Made by a program: the position numbers and the translations under genes. DNA of 64,000 nucleotides from Pohlia nutans (lineage: Eukaryota; Streptophyta; Bryopsida; Bryales; Mniaceae): the NCBI GenBank assembly GCA_022496805.1, contig CM040106.1, positions 2,976,001 through 3,040,000 on the forward strand. The letters are read 5' to 3'. The notes beneath the pieces were generated by a model. It ran no database searches. It saw only the letters and a list, made by a program, of their open reading frames with translations, and was not told the DNA's origin. Numbering within the stretch: the first letter of the stretch is position 1; the number at the start of each line of letters is the position of its first letter. Below are positions 36,280-48,603 of the stretch, in pieces.

Positions 36280-37870
36280 CGCAATGTGGACATGGATTCC
36301 GTGGTTGTACCTGTTGGTAATAAAGCCGTCGACCTTGACACATCTCAGATTGGTTTATACGAACGACATTTCATTTCGCGGAATTGTATCCCACTCCAAA
36401 TCATTTGAGACCAGGTGCAAAAATGTTGCGATGGTCCTTTCACGCACAAGGATCTGAATTTAAAGGGGTTAAAAGTGGCGCTGGCGTAGCCTACATCTCG
36501 TGGCACTGGTACGAGGATTTTGTCTTGGACGAGTCATCGAAGCGGTCGAATGTGCAGATGAAGTTCAACACGCGCAAGACTAAGCGCTACAAAAGGTCCC
36601 ACCCGCGACTTGACACTCCACTAGTTTCCATTAGGTGTGCAAACCTTTCCCCAATGGTTTATGCCCATACAACTATGTTCGTTTAGGGTCTCGCTCATCT
36701 TTTTTGTTGTATTTGTTTCCAAGCAGAGTGGAGTGCGAGTTTTGGCCTTAGGACAAGTCTAGAGAAGTTCTAGAAGTCACTAAAGACATGATGACGTAAC
36801 CACAAAAGTATAAAAAGAAAGGGAAAAACGTTTCAAATAGGCGCGGTTGCAACAAACCAAGATTGACAATGGCTATGAAGGGGGGGGGGTCTCGGAAACG
36901 AGGCTGCAGGTGTGCCATTTATATGAGGTAGTTGTATTACCTCTGAGATGTTGCACAAATCCTTCAACATCCGCGTCACACGAATACCGAAGCTTTAATT
37001 CTTCACAGCATCGTGAAGGAGGGCAAGAGGTCTTGGTTCACATCTCAATCGTCTCCTAAAACTAGGGCATTTGTTGAAGAGAATCTTTGTCTTGACGTTC
37101 TAGTCTCCAAGATTAAGAGCATGCACATAAAACTCGTCTAGAGGCTAAGGACTCAAGGCGTACCCGCGTCTCGGGATCATTTCATGAAAGACTGGGACAT
37201 CCGCAACGTAGCTGTGAAGGTCAACCAAGTTGTTTACCAAAGACACGAGAATGATGTTGAATCTGTTTGCATGTAGGTTCAAGCTAATTAAAACGTAGTA
37301 TTCTATTACCAAGAGCTCAACTCCGGTATAGTCTCGTGCTCTTTAAGCAAAGATAACATGCCCTTTGTTATAGGTATTCAACCGGACTTCATGTTTTGAA
37401 TGATGCTCGAGCACGGTCACACGAGTGTCGTCTCAATTGATACTACATTCGGAACACACAATAAAAAGGTATTGTACCCAATGACAGTCTTGGAATTCAA
37501 TTCTCAATCCTATACAAATGGGTAATTGAGACGGGGATTGAGCCATACATAATTATTGTATTATGGACTATAAGAGGTCGTATTCATCTACTTTGAGCTT
37601 TTCCCAAGATACTAATGTGCTAACATTCGTGGAGTTGCAGTGTCCCCTTTATACTATGATGATCTTCAAAAAAAGGCAAAATAGATATCCCGAAGCTAAC
37701 GTGGTGATGTCTTGCGGTAAGCAATTGGACCTAGTTCCCTAAATGTTAGCGTTGAAGACTAAAATGATTGCAACTCTTCCTAAAAGTCGTCCAAATTCCT
37801 TCATTGTTGATGATGCCCAAGCCGAGATCAACGCGCTCTAGTATGATTTTCTATCCTTTTAAGGCAATAT
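36280..37870 (+). pseudogene. Mutator-like (MULE) transposase, heavily decayed
   Basis: In several frames the plus strand gives blocks of the large FAR1/MULE-related family: a zinc-ligand-like start (RKRGCRCAIYMR, ~36895); AFVEENLCLDVLVSKIKSMH (~37068); a core VVFYYQELNSG (~37295); and FVIGIQPDFMF..MMLEHGHTSVVSIDTTFGTH (37365-37455), where SIDTTFGT carries the first catalytic Asp. NSFIVDDAQAEINAL (~37800) is a downstream family block. Stops (for example near 37139, 37274, 37288 and 37398) and at least one frameshift make it non-functional. The C-terminal SWIM-type part was not found. Confidence 0.7.
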
Positions 37871-38561
37871 TCTTTAAAATGACACAAAATGGTCATTTTG
37901 AGACTCCCATCCCTCTATTGCGGGCTTCCTTTCAAGGATAGTTGTTGAAGCCAAAGATAAATAAAGGTTGAAATAGATTGATTGATGAAATATAAAAACT
38001 TGGAGTTACTTTGAGCTAACTGCTATCAAAGATAAACAATAAAATCAATGCTCATTAAATTGAGACAAATTGAAAATTTTGAGACTTCCATACATCAAAC
38101 CACCTCAAAAATAGTTGTGTATGGGTAAGAGAAGTGGGCGTCCAAATACAAGAACAAATGAAAACAAAGATGGCGCCACAATTAAGTACACTTGAAGAGA
38201 AAAGTAATAAGAACAAAATGATGCGATTCGATTTGTGGAAATGAAAGGTCCGCACATATTATTTAATATTTAGAATCGTGGGAATGTACAAAACCCTGCT
38301 CATGTACACAAGTATAGAAGATAACGTGTGCTAGAGTTTACAAGTATGACTAGTAGTAGATCATGATACAATTATAGACATGAGATATTCGAATATTCCC
38401 TTGGTAGAATAGGTGTTCAAGAACAATATAGGGTAGTACACAAGAACAATTGTACGCTATAAGGGTATCAAATGTTTATGCGGTTTTCTAAAGAAAGCTA
38501 ATATTCATAGTAACACAATAGTAGATGATGTACTACTACGGGGAACACATGACCCACTTAG
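37871..38561. other. AT-rich spacer
   Basis: No gene or repeat structure is evident between the MULE remnant and the small minus-strand frame. Confidence 0.5.
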
Positions 38562-39104
38562 CTAGCCATCGTTGCCCGTACTATGACGACTCTTCGCAGC
38601 GTCTAGCGCTTTCACCTTTGCCAGGCCTTGAAGGATATCGTCGCTTCGAGAATCTTTGAAAGGACACGGCGGAATCTTGGAGTTTGAGAGTGATCTCGTA
38701 GGCCGAGGAGCCTTCACTCGGTTTGTGGAGCGTAGGTTCGGGTGTGCGACGCCCATGGATCTTGAGTCCTCGGACCGACGATCATCACGCACCATTAGAC
38801 GACTGAGGACAGGACCGGCTGAGCCGGAAGACGCGCTCCTCCGAGGCCGAGGCGTGCTAGGCAAAGTATCTTTGATCCGAGGACACTAAGCAGGTTTTGA
38901 GGAACGCAAAGGGGCCGGGCGCTTGCAACCCCTGCCCGAGGGGGCCGGATGCGTGTCTCCAGGTGCAAGAGGATGCACCGGCAAAGCATAGTCATCATCA
39001 GGGCAGGAATTCACAGCGCCACTGCCACTGCCTCTGTACAATTTCCTGTGAGGGGTGGACTGGGTACGCAGAGTTGGCAAATGAGAGCGACATCGGACCG
39101 GCAA
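38562..39104 (-). pseudogene. Unrecognised Arg/Ser/Pro-rich protein tail
   Basis: A minus-strand frame of about 180 codons runs from 39104 to 38562 with one TAG near 38887. It is GC-richer than its surroundings and rich in Arg, Ser and Pro (disordered), ending SDDILQGLAKVKALDAAKS. It has no recognisable domain and no ATG with supporting context. It may be the C-terminal exon of a lost gene. Confidence 0.3.
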
Positions 39105-39442
39105 AGAGTGCTTCTGCTAAGAGGGTTTTCTAGGAACGGACTTAAACTAATGAGACTACTTCTCGCCATAACACCAAACTTTAGACTAGTAAGTGGAGAT
39201 TGAGAGGAGTAGTAAGAGGGTTTCAATGAAGAAGAATATACTATCGACTAGGAATAACAATAGTATGCCTGCAAGTCGACTCCTCCATAACTCACAGACT
39301 ACTGCAACTAGCCAGGATTCAAACACAATGAGCAATACAAGAGCGGGGAATAACACTCCTACCGCAGTAGTCTAGCATACTAGTGCATGCACGAAGGTTT
39401 AAGACAAGAAGGAAGTACAACTAAGGCTGCCAGTAAAGAAGA

Positions 39443-39669
39443 TGTACAAAATGTATAGCACCACCTCTCTCAAAGAGAGGGAAAGTACATATAGGAGAGT
39501 GGTCTGACAGCAATGTCAAGGCTGGTCGACCGGGTCAGTCGGGTCGACCAGTCTGTACCAGCGTGTAATAGCCTGTACTACCAGGTATCGCCTGGCGGGT
39601 CAATTCCTGCCGGGTATAGACTAGCCTATTTTTAGCCTAAAGGAATATCCAACAAATATTCGGTTAACA
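39443..39669 (-). repeat. Gypsy 3' LTR (227 bp)
   Basis: Starts tgtacaaaatgtatagcac and ends attcggttaaca on the plus strand. By eye it is about 85% identical to the LTR at 48387-48603 apart from a ~10-bp indel, so the insertion is old. Confidence 0.9.
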
Positions 39670-39672
39670 TTG

Positions 39673-39682
39673 CCCTCCCTTT
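39673..39682 (-). other. Polypurine tract of the gypsy element
   Basis: Read on the element strand, AAAGGGAGGG lies three bases upstream of the 3' LTR start, the expected place for the plus-strand primer. Confidence 0.65.
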
Positions 39683-39814
39683 GAGCTTAGTACACTCATG
39701 TGGACTTTAGGCTACCCCGGTAGGCGACTAGGGAAAATGGTCACAAGGAATGACAAAATTACCTGTGGTTGAGACGTCTGCGAGTAGTCGATCCGTACTG
39801 CTGTCGACTCGTCA

Positions 39815-42640
39815 TTAGTTGATGTCGTTGGAGTCTTGGGTCATGATGAGTGAGGTGATTCCTGCGGGCATCCCTGAAACGTCGAAACCGAGAGAATACT
39901 GTGAAGAGAATGTGGGTGAGTCGACTGCTGTTAGTGCGCGTGAAGCCGTCGTCTGGTTCGGTGCTAGGGGCCGCTGTTCCAGCTGCTGCTCTGGTGGAGG
40001 CTGTCGCTCCACTGCGGTGGTAGGTTGCTGCTGTGCTGGTGGTTGTTGCTACTCTGCGTCGTGTGGATTGGCTCGTGGTGCCTGCTGTTCCTTTTACTGC
40101 TGGTCTTTGTCCTTGTCTTCATTAGTCAACTCGCTGTCGTCCGCATCCTCATCTTCGCTCAGCTTGACATCGGTAGTCACTGTCTCGTTGTCGTCAGTCG
40201 ACTGGTTCTCCCAGAGCAAATAATCGGGTTCAAGGTGGCTCTTGTCTTTGTCTTCTTCTTCATCGACTGGTCGAATCTCCAAGTCGAGGTTGTTGAGCTG
40301 TAGTTGGTCGAGTTGCCGGCGGTACATGTTGAGCTGGTGGCGGTTGTTGCTGAGGATGTAGAGGAGAATCTTGATCCGGTTTCTGGCCTTCAGCCGATGA
40401 CTATACTTGCGTACTCGAAGTTTGTGGAGGATCGGGTCCTCCGCTACGTTATAACGAGACGTCTCCTCGTTGTCCTTCAACAGTTGGTCGAGTTGGTTGT
40501 TGGAGTCGACTGTCTCTGCCCGAGATTTTTGAAGACTGAGCTGGGTCGCTATTGCCTCGGCTCGTACCAACTTGAGTTCGTTTTGTACAACCACGAGCTC
40601 ACTCTAGTGACTATGTACCTCCTGTCCAATATCTCTAAGGTCGACTATCAGTTTGGCTACTGTGTTGTCGCTCTGGTCTTCTCCTCGGTGATGGTGGCAA
40701 GTGTGATGCGCATGTTCGCTAGCTCAGCAGTGAGGGTGTCAACCTGCTGCTTGAATGCTGTGGAGTCCTTGGCAAGTCGACTGCGCTCTATCTACGTGCG
40801 GTCGAGCTTGGCCTGGAGGATGACCTTCAACTAAATAGCCTCTAACAAAAGGCAATTGATTCTGGAGCCGACATCTTCGAGTCAACTCACTGACCCTTGT
40901 ACGTTGTTCATTCGCTGGCGGTTGTGCATAAATAACGTCGCGACTCGTGTCTTGATGTGTTGGGTGCTGGTCAATTGACCCCAAGTGATGTCGGGGGTCG
41001 GGATGTTGGTGAGACGGGCGGTGGCTGGCGAAATTCTCTAGCTGGCGTCGGGTTGTAGGTCGCTTCGAAGCTGAGTGGCTCAAACGCGGATAATGATGGT
41101 GGAGGTGCTTCAAGGAGGGGGGCTTTTCCTGGGGTCGGTGGTGGAGTCGACTGGGCTACGCTGTCGAATGAGGTCAGGTCAATGTTGCGAGGTAGAATCT
41201 CGCTTTAGGGGCGAGTCAACTACGCTTAGCACGCCTCTCTGTCCGATCCCGGTCCCGCTTGCATTTTAGACGTGTCTCTCTTCAATCCGTGGTCGGCTGA
41301 CTCCCGGTAGTGACTACTGGTGCCGTTGTTTCGGGAGTGTTTTGCTGTCTTGGGGGCTGGGCAGTCGATGTTTTGCCCTTGTTGACCGGCCGGGGAGGCG
41401 TGATGTGTGGCCTCGATGCTCGGTCGGCTTTGAGTCCGCCTTGGCGAAGTATGTAGTTGGGTTCGTGGGAGTTGTTTTCCGAGTTCCCCAATTGACGACG
41501 TCGGTCGTTAGTTCTCTGCTGGGCGACCATGTGGTGCATATACTCCTGTTCAGTGCTAGAAAAATAAGATTCAAGGACTAAGTCCAATACCTCGGCCAAA
41601 GAGCAGATCGTTGTCTTCTGGGTCTACATCGTCTTGATGACGATGGAGTTCGAGTTGAACTTCCATGTCGCCGAGTCCCATTGCATGTCGCAGTCGATAA
41701 GGGACTCGACCGTGCAGAAGACGTCGAGCATTTCAGTACTGATGTAGGTCGTCTTGCGTTTGAACCTGAGGCCCTGAATGAACACCTTTAGTCGCTTGTG
41801 GTATTCAAATTTGCAATGGCAGACGCTTAAACCTTCAACAATCTTGTCGGCGGCGGAATACTCCTCCAGTCGACCCGGTGGGTACTCCTTGGAGAGAATG
41901 GGCTAACTACAGATGCCGAATGGGAGCTTCAGTACTTGGTGGACGACAGTCGGGTCGATCGTGACAACTTGAGTTCGGACGCGGGCCTCGATCTTCTTGT
42001 TTTTGGAGTCGATTGTCGCGGCGTTAACGAACTCCTCAATCAACTCCATGCGTGGCGCGCATCAAGAGTTGTCCCAGTGGAGTGCTATGAACGAGGAGAC
42101 GCCGATTGACTTGATGATGAGTTGCACCTTGGTCGGGTTGTCGTTGGCGTACTCCCGCCACTCGCGAACCAGGCGCATCGTCTGAAAGACCAGGGTTCTG
42201 TAGAGCCCTTCCTTCGTGCGAATCGGAATCTTGTAAGCTGGTGGTGCGGACGACCTGAGATGTCGCGGGCCGCGTTTAGTCGACTTTTCTTTCGCTATCG
42301 ACCGGTCGGCTGAGAATTTGCACACAAAGAAACAAGAAAATGGTTGGGCTGTCCTCGAAGTCGATTCGCTCGCTGTCTGTTGTAGAGGCGATGTGCGCGG
42401 CCGTTTTCTACTGTTCCTACCCTCGTGTACTGCTCGCATAGTCGGGCTACGAGATCTCTTGACTACTCTCCGTTGTCTGTCGATCCGCGGCTTCCTAAAG
42501 CGTTTGGTAAAAATGCATAAGGCAATGGCCGCGGCGTAGCGGTCCGGCGCAGGAGAAGCTAAGGGAAATCGGCAAAGAAGCCAGAGGAAGAAGAAGGGGC
42601 ATGGCCAAAGTGCTAAATACGTGCCCTCTTGGCCTCGCAT
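39815..42640 (-). pseudogene. Extra ORF of the gypsy element, downstream of integrase
   Basis: A single frame stays recognisable from ATG 42640-42638 to ~39815 in the same direction as pol, broken by stops near 42060 (TGA), 41905 and 41625 (TAG), and several between 41280 and 40600. The N-terminus has a hydrophobic run (PFFFLWLLC) which may be untranslated. The region 42170-41600 (SFIALHWDNS; RVRTQVVTIDPTVVHQVLKLP) resembles domains of plant retrotransposon accessory proteins that use a conserved 'xVxIxPxxIxxLLxLP' pattern. The C-terminal third is charged and coiled-coil-like (QLDQLQLNNLDLE; EEEDKDKSHLEPD). Function unknown; it is not recognisably an envelope protein. Confidence 0.6.
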
Positions 42641-42939
42641 TCAGAACTGATGGGATAGGTGAGGACCGCGCCCATAAATAAGGCGGTTTTTCTAGGGTTT
42701 GACCGGTCGGGTTGACCAGTCTAGTCGACTAGTCGAGTCGACCGACTGTGACTAGGACTACATAGGTCAGCTATTGTCGGCTTGGCTCTTCTTTGTTCAG
42801 TTCTAGTCTTGACCTGATCTTTGATTTACTAGTGAAGGGCTAGACAAATCGGTGGGGGGTTTATCGTCCAGGACTCGGTAGCGTTTGAGTTTGTTGACGT
42901 CGACAACTATCGGGTCGTGGTCAAAGTGCTGAAGGCTAA

Positions 42940-44273
42940 CTAGGAGGACAATGTTGTTGGAGAGGGCATACTGGACGCGATACGGGCCAAACCATTTGAT
43001 ACGAAGTTTACCAGCATGTACATTTGTACCTTTTGGGTGTCACTGGACGTAGTCACCGACGTTGTATAGAGTCGACTCGCCTTGGATCTAGGTCCATTGT
43101 GCTCGGATCCACTGCTCTGCGTCAGGGTGGGTGGCCGCTGCCACTTGGGTCTCATCTAATTTCTCAAAGTCGGCGACGCGGGCTGCTAGTACTCACCGGG
43201 GAGTGAAGTTGGTAGTCAGTGTGGACTGTTGGGTCGGAATGATGTATTCGATATGCATCAATGGTGTCATGCCATACACCAATTGGTATAGGGTGAGACC
43301 CGTGACAAGTTTGTATGCTGTCTGGTACGCGAAGAGGACCGTGTGGAGCAGTAAGTCCCAATCGGTCCGATTTTCGTTGACTAGTTTCTGTAGCATCTTG
43401 ACAATGACCTTGTCTCTACTTGGGCGTTGCCTTGGGGGTAGTATGTAGTGGAAGTCGTGTGTCAGAGTAAAAAATGCTCAGTGAGAGTGTGGACCGTGCT
43501 ATTGATGAAATGGGCACCTTGGTCGCTTACTAGGTGGAGTGGGCATCCAAACCGGGTAATGATTGCTTCGTAAAGGAATTGTGCGGTTTTTCTGGCGGTG
43601 TTTCCTCGGAGAGCTCTAGCCTCGGCCCATTTGGTGGCGTAGTCGGTAGCAACTAAAATGTATCGACAGGCTGTATGTCGGGTCTTCTTGATTGGTCCGA
43701 TGAAGTCGAGTCCCCATTTCATGAAGGGTTCGGCGGGTAGTTGGATGACGAGCTTGGAGGAGACTGTCTAGGGTAGGCCGCTTGTCATCTGGCATTCATG
43801 ACACGACAGGCAATACCACACAGTATCTTCGTGTAGTGTCGGCCACCAGTAGCCTGCATTTAGGTTTTTTTCTAACAGTGATGTCATGAGAAAAATGACC
43901 TCCAGCGTTGCCTTTGTGTAATTCTTGGAGAATTGATGCAGGTTGGCTGCCGGTTAGGACTTGCCGGAGTTGGTGGTCCTTGCCGAGTTGGTACAGTTGG
44001 CCATTGAGTACTTGGTACGGAATGGCCTTATGAGCTATGCGCTTGCGAGCCTCTTAAGTCGTGTTGGCTGGAAAGGTCCCGGTAGTCGCGTAGTCGACTT
44101 TCGGGTGTAGCCAGTCGCGCTCGTTACTAAATAGCTGCGCGTTGATTGCTTGGTCGGGTATGCCTATGGCTGGCTCTGCACCCTCATTTCTTGATAATGC
44201 GTCGACTACTCCATGCGTTTTTCTTGGTTTTTAAACTACGGTAAAGTTGAATTCAAGAAAAAGCAGTAGCTAG
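42940..44273 (-). pseudogene. pol: Gypsy integrase
   Basis: Downstream of RNase H the frame recovers beyond the nested LTR (THGVVDALSRNEG, ~44210). It then shows the zinc-binding HHCC part (LHKGNAGGHFSHD to CLSCHECQ, ~43935-43790). The catalytic core follows with D in KWGLDFIGPI (43722), D in HLVSDQGAHF (~43525) and E in PQGNAQVE (~43430). The last part of the core and the C-terminal segment (GLTLYQLVYGMTPL; TVQYALSNNIVL-like in a second frame) alternate between two frames, so at least two indels are present. Non-functional. Confidence 0.85.
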
Positions 44274-44529
44274 TGTTGAAGTAGTAGATAAAGGGTAGTG
44301 TTGCTAGAAGCCAAAGGGGTTTGGGTGGGAATAATTGATGTGTGGGAGAGGGGTTGCGGCATGGGTTTACCTTTGAGGCCTGTAGTGTTGAGTTATCCCA
44401 TATGGGTTGCCAAAGGGCACCTCAACTGTACACTATTCAAGCGGGGGAGCCCTCGAGTAAAGACATCTCTTTCTACGCATTCCTTGTGTTTGTGTATGTG
44501 CTCTATGCATTGTTCTATTACCTTTAACA
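44274..44529 (-). repeat. Solo LTR of a copia-type element nested in gypsy pol
   Basis: This 256-bp insertion splits the RNase H/integrase linker. On the minus strand it begins TGTTAAAGG and ends CTTCAACA. Flanking pentamers are GCTAG (44269-44273) and GCCAG (44530-44534), a target duplication differing by one transition. It is related to the LTR at 5258-5573, so the same copia family has moved into the older gypsy element and lost its interior by LTR recombination. Confidence 0.8.
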
Positions 44530-47060
44530 GCCAGCGTGCCAGTCAACCCGAAACTTGTGGTTTGTTAATCAAGTACTGGAGTGCTAGGTGGTCGACGTAG
44601 AAGACGAAATTATTACCGAGGAGGTAATGGCGGAATTTTTTGATGGCGTAAACCATTGCGAGGGCTTCCTTCTCGGTTGTTGTATAGTTCTTCTCTGCTT
44701 TGATGAGTAGTCGGGAAGCATAGGCTATCGGTTGGTCGATGTTGTCGGTCGGGTTTTGTGCCAGCATGGCCCCAACTGCTATGTCGGATGCGTTTGCGTG
44801 TATGTGGAAGCCGAGGGACCAGTCGACTCCAATCAGAATTGGTGCAGTCTTGTATCGATCTTCGATGATCTGATATGTTGCCTCACAAGCCGGCATCCAG
44901 TCGAACGGTTTGCCTTTCCCGGTCAGCTTCGTGATGGGCTCCATGATGGCTGCATAATTTTTGATGAAGCATCGGTTGAACTGGGCTAGTCCGTTGAACG
45001 TATGATTGGCTTTGACGTCTTTCGGGGTTGGCATGTCGACTAGGGCCTAGATCTTCTTTGGATCCGGAAACTTGCCTTCCCACTCTACAATTTAGCCTAA
45101 AATAATTCCAGAAGGGACATAGAAGATACATTTTTCGGGGTTGAGGCCTACCCCGTACTGTCGATATGGGTCGAAGACTAGTTGGAGCTTCCGAAGGTGG
45201 GAGTTGATGTCGCAGTAGACACTGAAGTCTTCTAGGAACAGATTCATGATTCGCCTAGGTAGTCTTTGAAGATCCGGTTGACAGTGCGCTGGTGGGTAGG
45301 CGGGGCGTTCCTCAATCTGTACGGCATAACGACCCATACATACGCCCCTCATTATGTAATGAAAGTTGTTTTAGGTCGGTCGGTCTGTCGGGTGGATCAA
45401 TACCTGGTGGTAGCCTGAAAAGCAGTCGATGAAGGAATAGGCTTCATAGCCTATGACTACTTCGAGTACCTCGTCCGTGAACGGGAGGGGGTACGGGTCT
45501 TTCTTGGTGGCCGCATTATGTTGACGGAAATCCACACATATCCGGAGTTTCCCATTCTTTTTGGGAACCACGACTACTGGCGATAGCCATGTAGCGTGGT
45601 CGACAGGCGCTATGAACCCTGCCTTTAAAAGCCGTTCCAAATTGTCCTTCATGGCTTGCGCATAGTTTGGATTCACGCAGTAGCGTGCCTCGTGGCTGGG
45701 CAAAATGGTCGGGTCGAGTTTGATCTAATGAGTCGCTATGTGTTGTGGTATGCCTCGCAAATCCGTGTAACAGAAGGCAAAGATATCTATGAACTTGTTG
45801 GAAAGGGATTTGGCGTTGGCTCTTAGACTAGAGCTCAGATTGGCGTTCAGCTTCAACATCTTGGGGTCAATAGGGGAACCGACGTTGATATGGTTGAGTG
45901 AATCCTCCTCATTGTGATTCCAATGGGCAATGTCCATGAATCTTTGCTTGTCTTGTATTGGTGTCTCGTCTACCAACATTGTTCTAGATGTATGCTGAAT
46001 ACCCTGTTGTGCAGTCGTAGTAGCCGTAGTAGTCGGGTCTGTCCTGGTCTGGTCGACTATCGACTCCGTAGCCAGGAGGATCCATTCGATTGTGTCCACT
46101 ATGTGAAGAGTCGGGTCGGAGCCCATCAAGATTTCCTCCTCCTCATTTGTGATGCCTTCCGCGAAGTTGTAACAGACGAGCGCATGTGGTGTAACCGTTT
46201 CGCATCCTAACTATCATTTGATTTTGACATTCTTGACGGTGCCGTTGCCCATAATGTGCACCTCGTTGTTGCCCCAGTCGTGTATGACTTTGGCGTGTCG
46301 AAGCCAGGGCCAACCGAGTAGTAACCAATAGTTTGAGTTGGCTGTCGAGCAGTCGATGACGATAAGAGTGACTATGTAGGGGATGCCATGAATATGAATT
46401 TTGACATCCCTTATCAATCCTTTGGGCCATACTATGGTGCCGTTAGCCATCTTGAGGTTGAACGGTGCGGGAGAGGGCTTAGAAAGTCCTAGTTGTTGGC
46501 GTTCGTCTTTGGTGATCACATTGACTCCGGATCCGCCATCAATCAAAATGTCGTCCACCATGTTCTTGCCGACTGAGACCAAGATTACCGGCATGTGCTT
46601 GTCGATAACTGCTGCAGCGGCGATTGTCACTTCCTCCATAGTCGAAGAGAGTGACTTTGGAGTCGACCGTGGGTCAGTATGAGTCATTTGGTCCCGAACA
46701 AGTGTGTTCAGGGTCGGCGATAACTATAGTAAGTCCCAGATGGACACCTGCAATTTGGAGTCTTGCAGTTGATCGAGGATCTGTTGCTCAACGGTGCTAA
46801 ATGCGACACTGCCTTGTTCAACGGAGGCCAAAGTCGGTTGGGCTGGGTCGTCTCGAGAAGTGATTGTTTGTTGCGGTAATGCATCCGTATCCCTTTAGAG
46901 CGAGGGTAAGTCCTCAGTGGACTTTGGGTCTTTACTGGAAGTCGTTTTTTCCAACTCGGCTTGGAGTTGACGAACTTCCTGCATCATTTGATCACGTAGT
47001 AGTTCTTGGGTAGTCCAGCGGATCGTCTCCATGGTTTCGCCAAGAGTCGACTGCTCTGGG
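44530..47060 (-). pseudogene. pol: Gypsy protease, reverse transcriptase and RNase H
   Basis: One frame carries a linker (EVRQLQAELEKT), the aspartic protease (DDILIDGGSGVNVI, ~46540), RT fingers/palm (LSPVVVVPKKNGKLRICVDF, ~45590; FIDCFSGYHQVLIHP) and RNase H (FHIHANASDIAVGAMLAQ, ~44800; YTTTEKEALAMVYAI). The second RT catalytic box reads FLEDFSVY where family members have an Asp-Asp pair, so the first Asp is Glu. Between ~45375 and 45250 the frame is displaced by two compensating indels. Stops lie near 45092 and 45047 (KKI*AL, where relatives have Gln). Gag is in another frame (switch near 47060). Confidence 0.9.
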
Positions 47061-48300
47061 TCGACTGGCATCTGGTAATGGCTGCGACCATCACGACGCC
47101 AACTGTAGTGTTTGGTAGTTCTTCAATGACTACTGACGACGTGTAGGGCTTGTTTTCCATCTGCTGATTAAGGAATTTGACTACCTTTGGATCCTTCAGC
47201 ATGGGACACATGTGTGTCCGGTGGTCCAGGGTTTTGCAAAGAGAACAGGGGAATATTCGCTGTGGTGTGCCATCACGGGGTGGTCATCCCCTCGATTTGG
47301 ATGTATTCGATACAGGTGTGGCTGTTGCTACTGGGACTGTCGCATTGGCTGCTGCACGCCTTTTGCCAATCTCGCTCTCAGGGTTGAGCCAACAAACGCG
47401 TTCAAGATGGCCTGGCTTCTTGCATCGGTTGCAGAATACTCCTTAAGTGTTCTCGGCTTGCTTGGTGGTAGAGGTCAAGTGGGGTTTCTAAGAGAGTTCG
47501 CTTTCTGCTAGCTTCGCTGACTTCTTCGCTAGGGCTAGTGTCGATTTGGATAGTCCGACTGTGGCTACCTGCAAATACTTCAACAAACCAGCTCGGAAAT
47601 TGCTTCGTAGGAAATTATTAGCCGGAAGGTCCTCAAATTGGCTGGTGAGTTTCATCATTCGCTCATAGTAATCGTCAACCGACTCTTTGGCAACCTATTT
47701 CATACTTCGGAAACATAGGTACGCCTAGTTGTCATTGTCGATATCCTGGTAGCGGTGTTTGAAGGCATCAAGAATGCCACGTAAGTTTTGGTGCAGGTAA
47801 GACGTTCGCTGAGTCGAGAACCAGTTGTAGTTGGCGGCGTCCACTAGCGAGTTTCCAAATAACGCTATGGTAATAGTAGCATCGGTTTCGCCATTCATAG
47901 TCAATGCATTGAGAAATCGATGGACATGAGTAATGACACACATACCTTCTTTGTAGGTAGGTATAGCTACCGGTTTTTGAGCATTCGTTCGAGTTGGGAG
48001 TGTTGCGGCTAAATAAGAAGGTTGCGGCTGGATATGGGCTGCAGGTACCGAGTATGCCATCGACCAGGGGTTGGACATCGCGCACTACTCAGTGTAATGA
48101 CCGTAGGAACCACAAGATGCACACATGGGTCGTGTGGGTTGGTACTGATTGACGGTCGGTAGAATCGAAGGCTGGGAAGCTATTGGTCGACTGTAAGTGT
48201 TTTGTGGTAAAGGCCGGGTATAGACCTGTGAGAACGATGGATGGTTGATGGACTAAATAATGGGAATGCCAATTGCGAGCTAGTTTTGGTAACTAGTTGG
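47061..48300 (-). pseudogene. gag: Gypsy gag with two zinc knuckles
   Basis: The frame shows a capsid-like segment (VHRFLNALTMNGETDATITI; LRGILDAFKHRYQD; 47940-47730) and then DDYYERMMKLTSQFEDLP. Two CX2CX4HX4C knuckles follow: CNRCKKPGHLERVC (~47440) and CSLCKTLDHRTHMC (~47240). Stops occur near 47725, 47698, 47510, 47443 and 47275. Two knuckles suit RNA-binding nucleocapsid. The start codon is uncertain; the first in-frame Met of the protein-like part is at 48078. Confidence 0.8.
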
Positions 48301-48386
48301 TAAACTAGTCTGGGGTCTCGACACCCGGGGGGTAGTAGTTTGGGCTACTCCCTACTGTTTTAAGTTTAGGGTGCCGGCAATGATGA

Positions 48387-48603
48387 TGTACAAAATGTAT
48401 AGCAACACCTCTTTCAAAGAGAAGGGAAGTACATATAGGAGATTGGTCTGACAGTAGTGTCAAACCCGGTTGACCGGGTCAGTTGGGTCGACCAGACTGT
48501 ACCTGCCTGTACTACCGGGTATTGCCTGCCACGTCTATACCTGCCAGGTATAGACTAGCCTCCTCTTAGCCTATTGGAATATCCATCGAATATTCGGTTA
48601 ACA
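48387..48603 (-). repeat. Gypsy 5' LTR (217 bp)
   Basis: Starts tgtacaaaatgtatagcaac and ends attcggttaaca on the plus strand, pairing with 39443-39669. It lacks ~10 bp present in the other copy (the tgtaatagcc segment). Confidence 0.9.

Larger units (their letters stand above)
39443..48603 (-). mobile_element. Full-length, decayed Ty3/gypsy retrotransposon
   Basis: Two related LTRs (39443-39669 and 48387-48603) with TG...CA ends bracket gag, protease, RT, RNase H and integrase on the minus strand, plus an extra ORF between integrase and the 3' LTR. Protease-RT-RNase H-integrase order defines Ty3/gypsy. A purine-rich tract (AAAGGGAGGG on the element strand, 39673-39682) precedes the 3' LTR. 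I found no convincing target duplication or tRNA primer site. The long post-pol region is reminiscent of Tat/Athila-type elements, but the LTRs are much shorter. A solo copia-type LTR is nested at 44274-44529. Confidence 0.92.
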
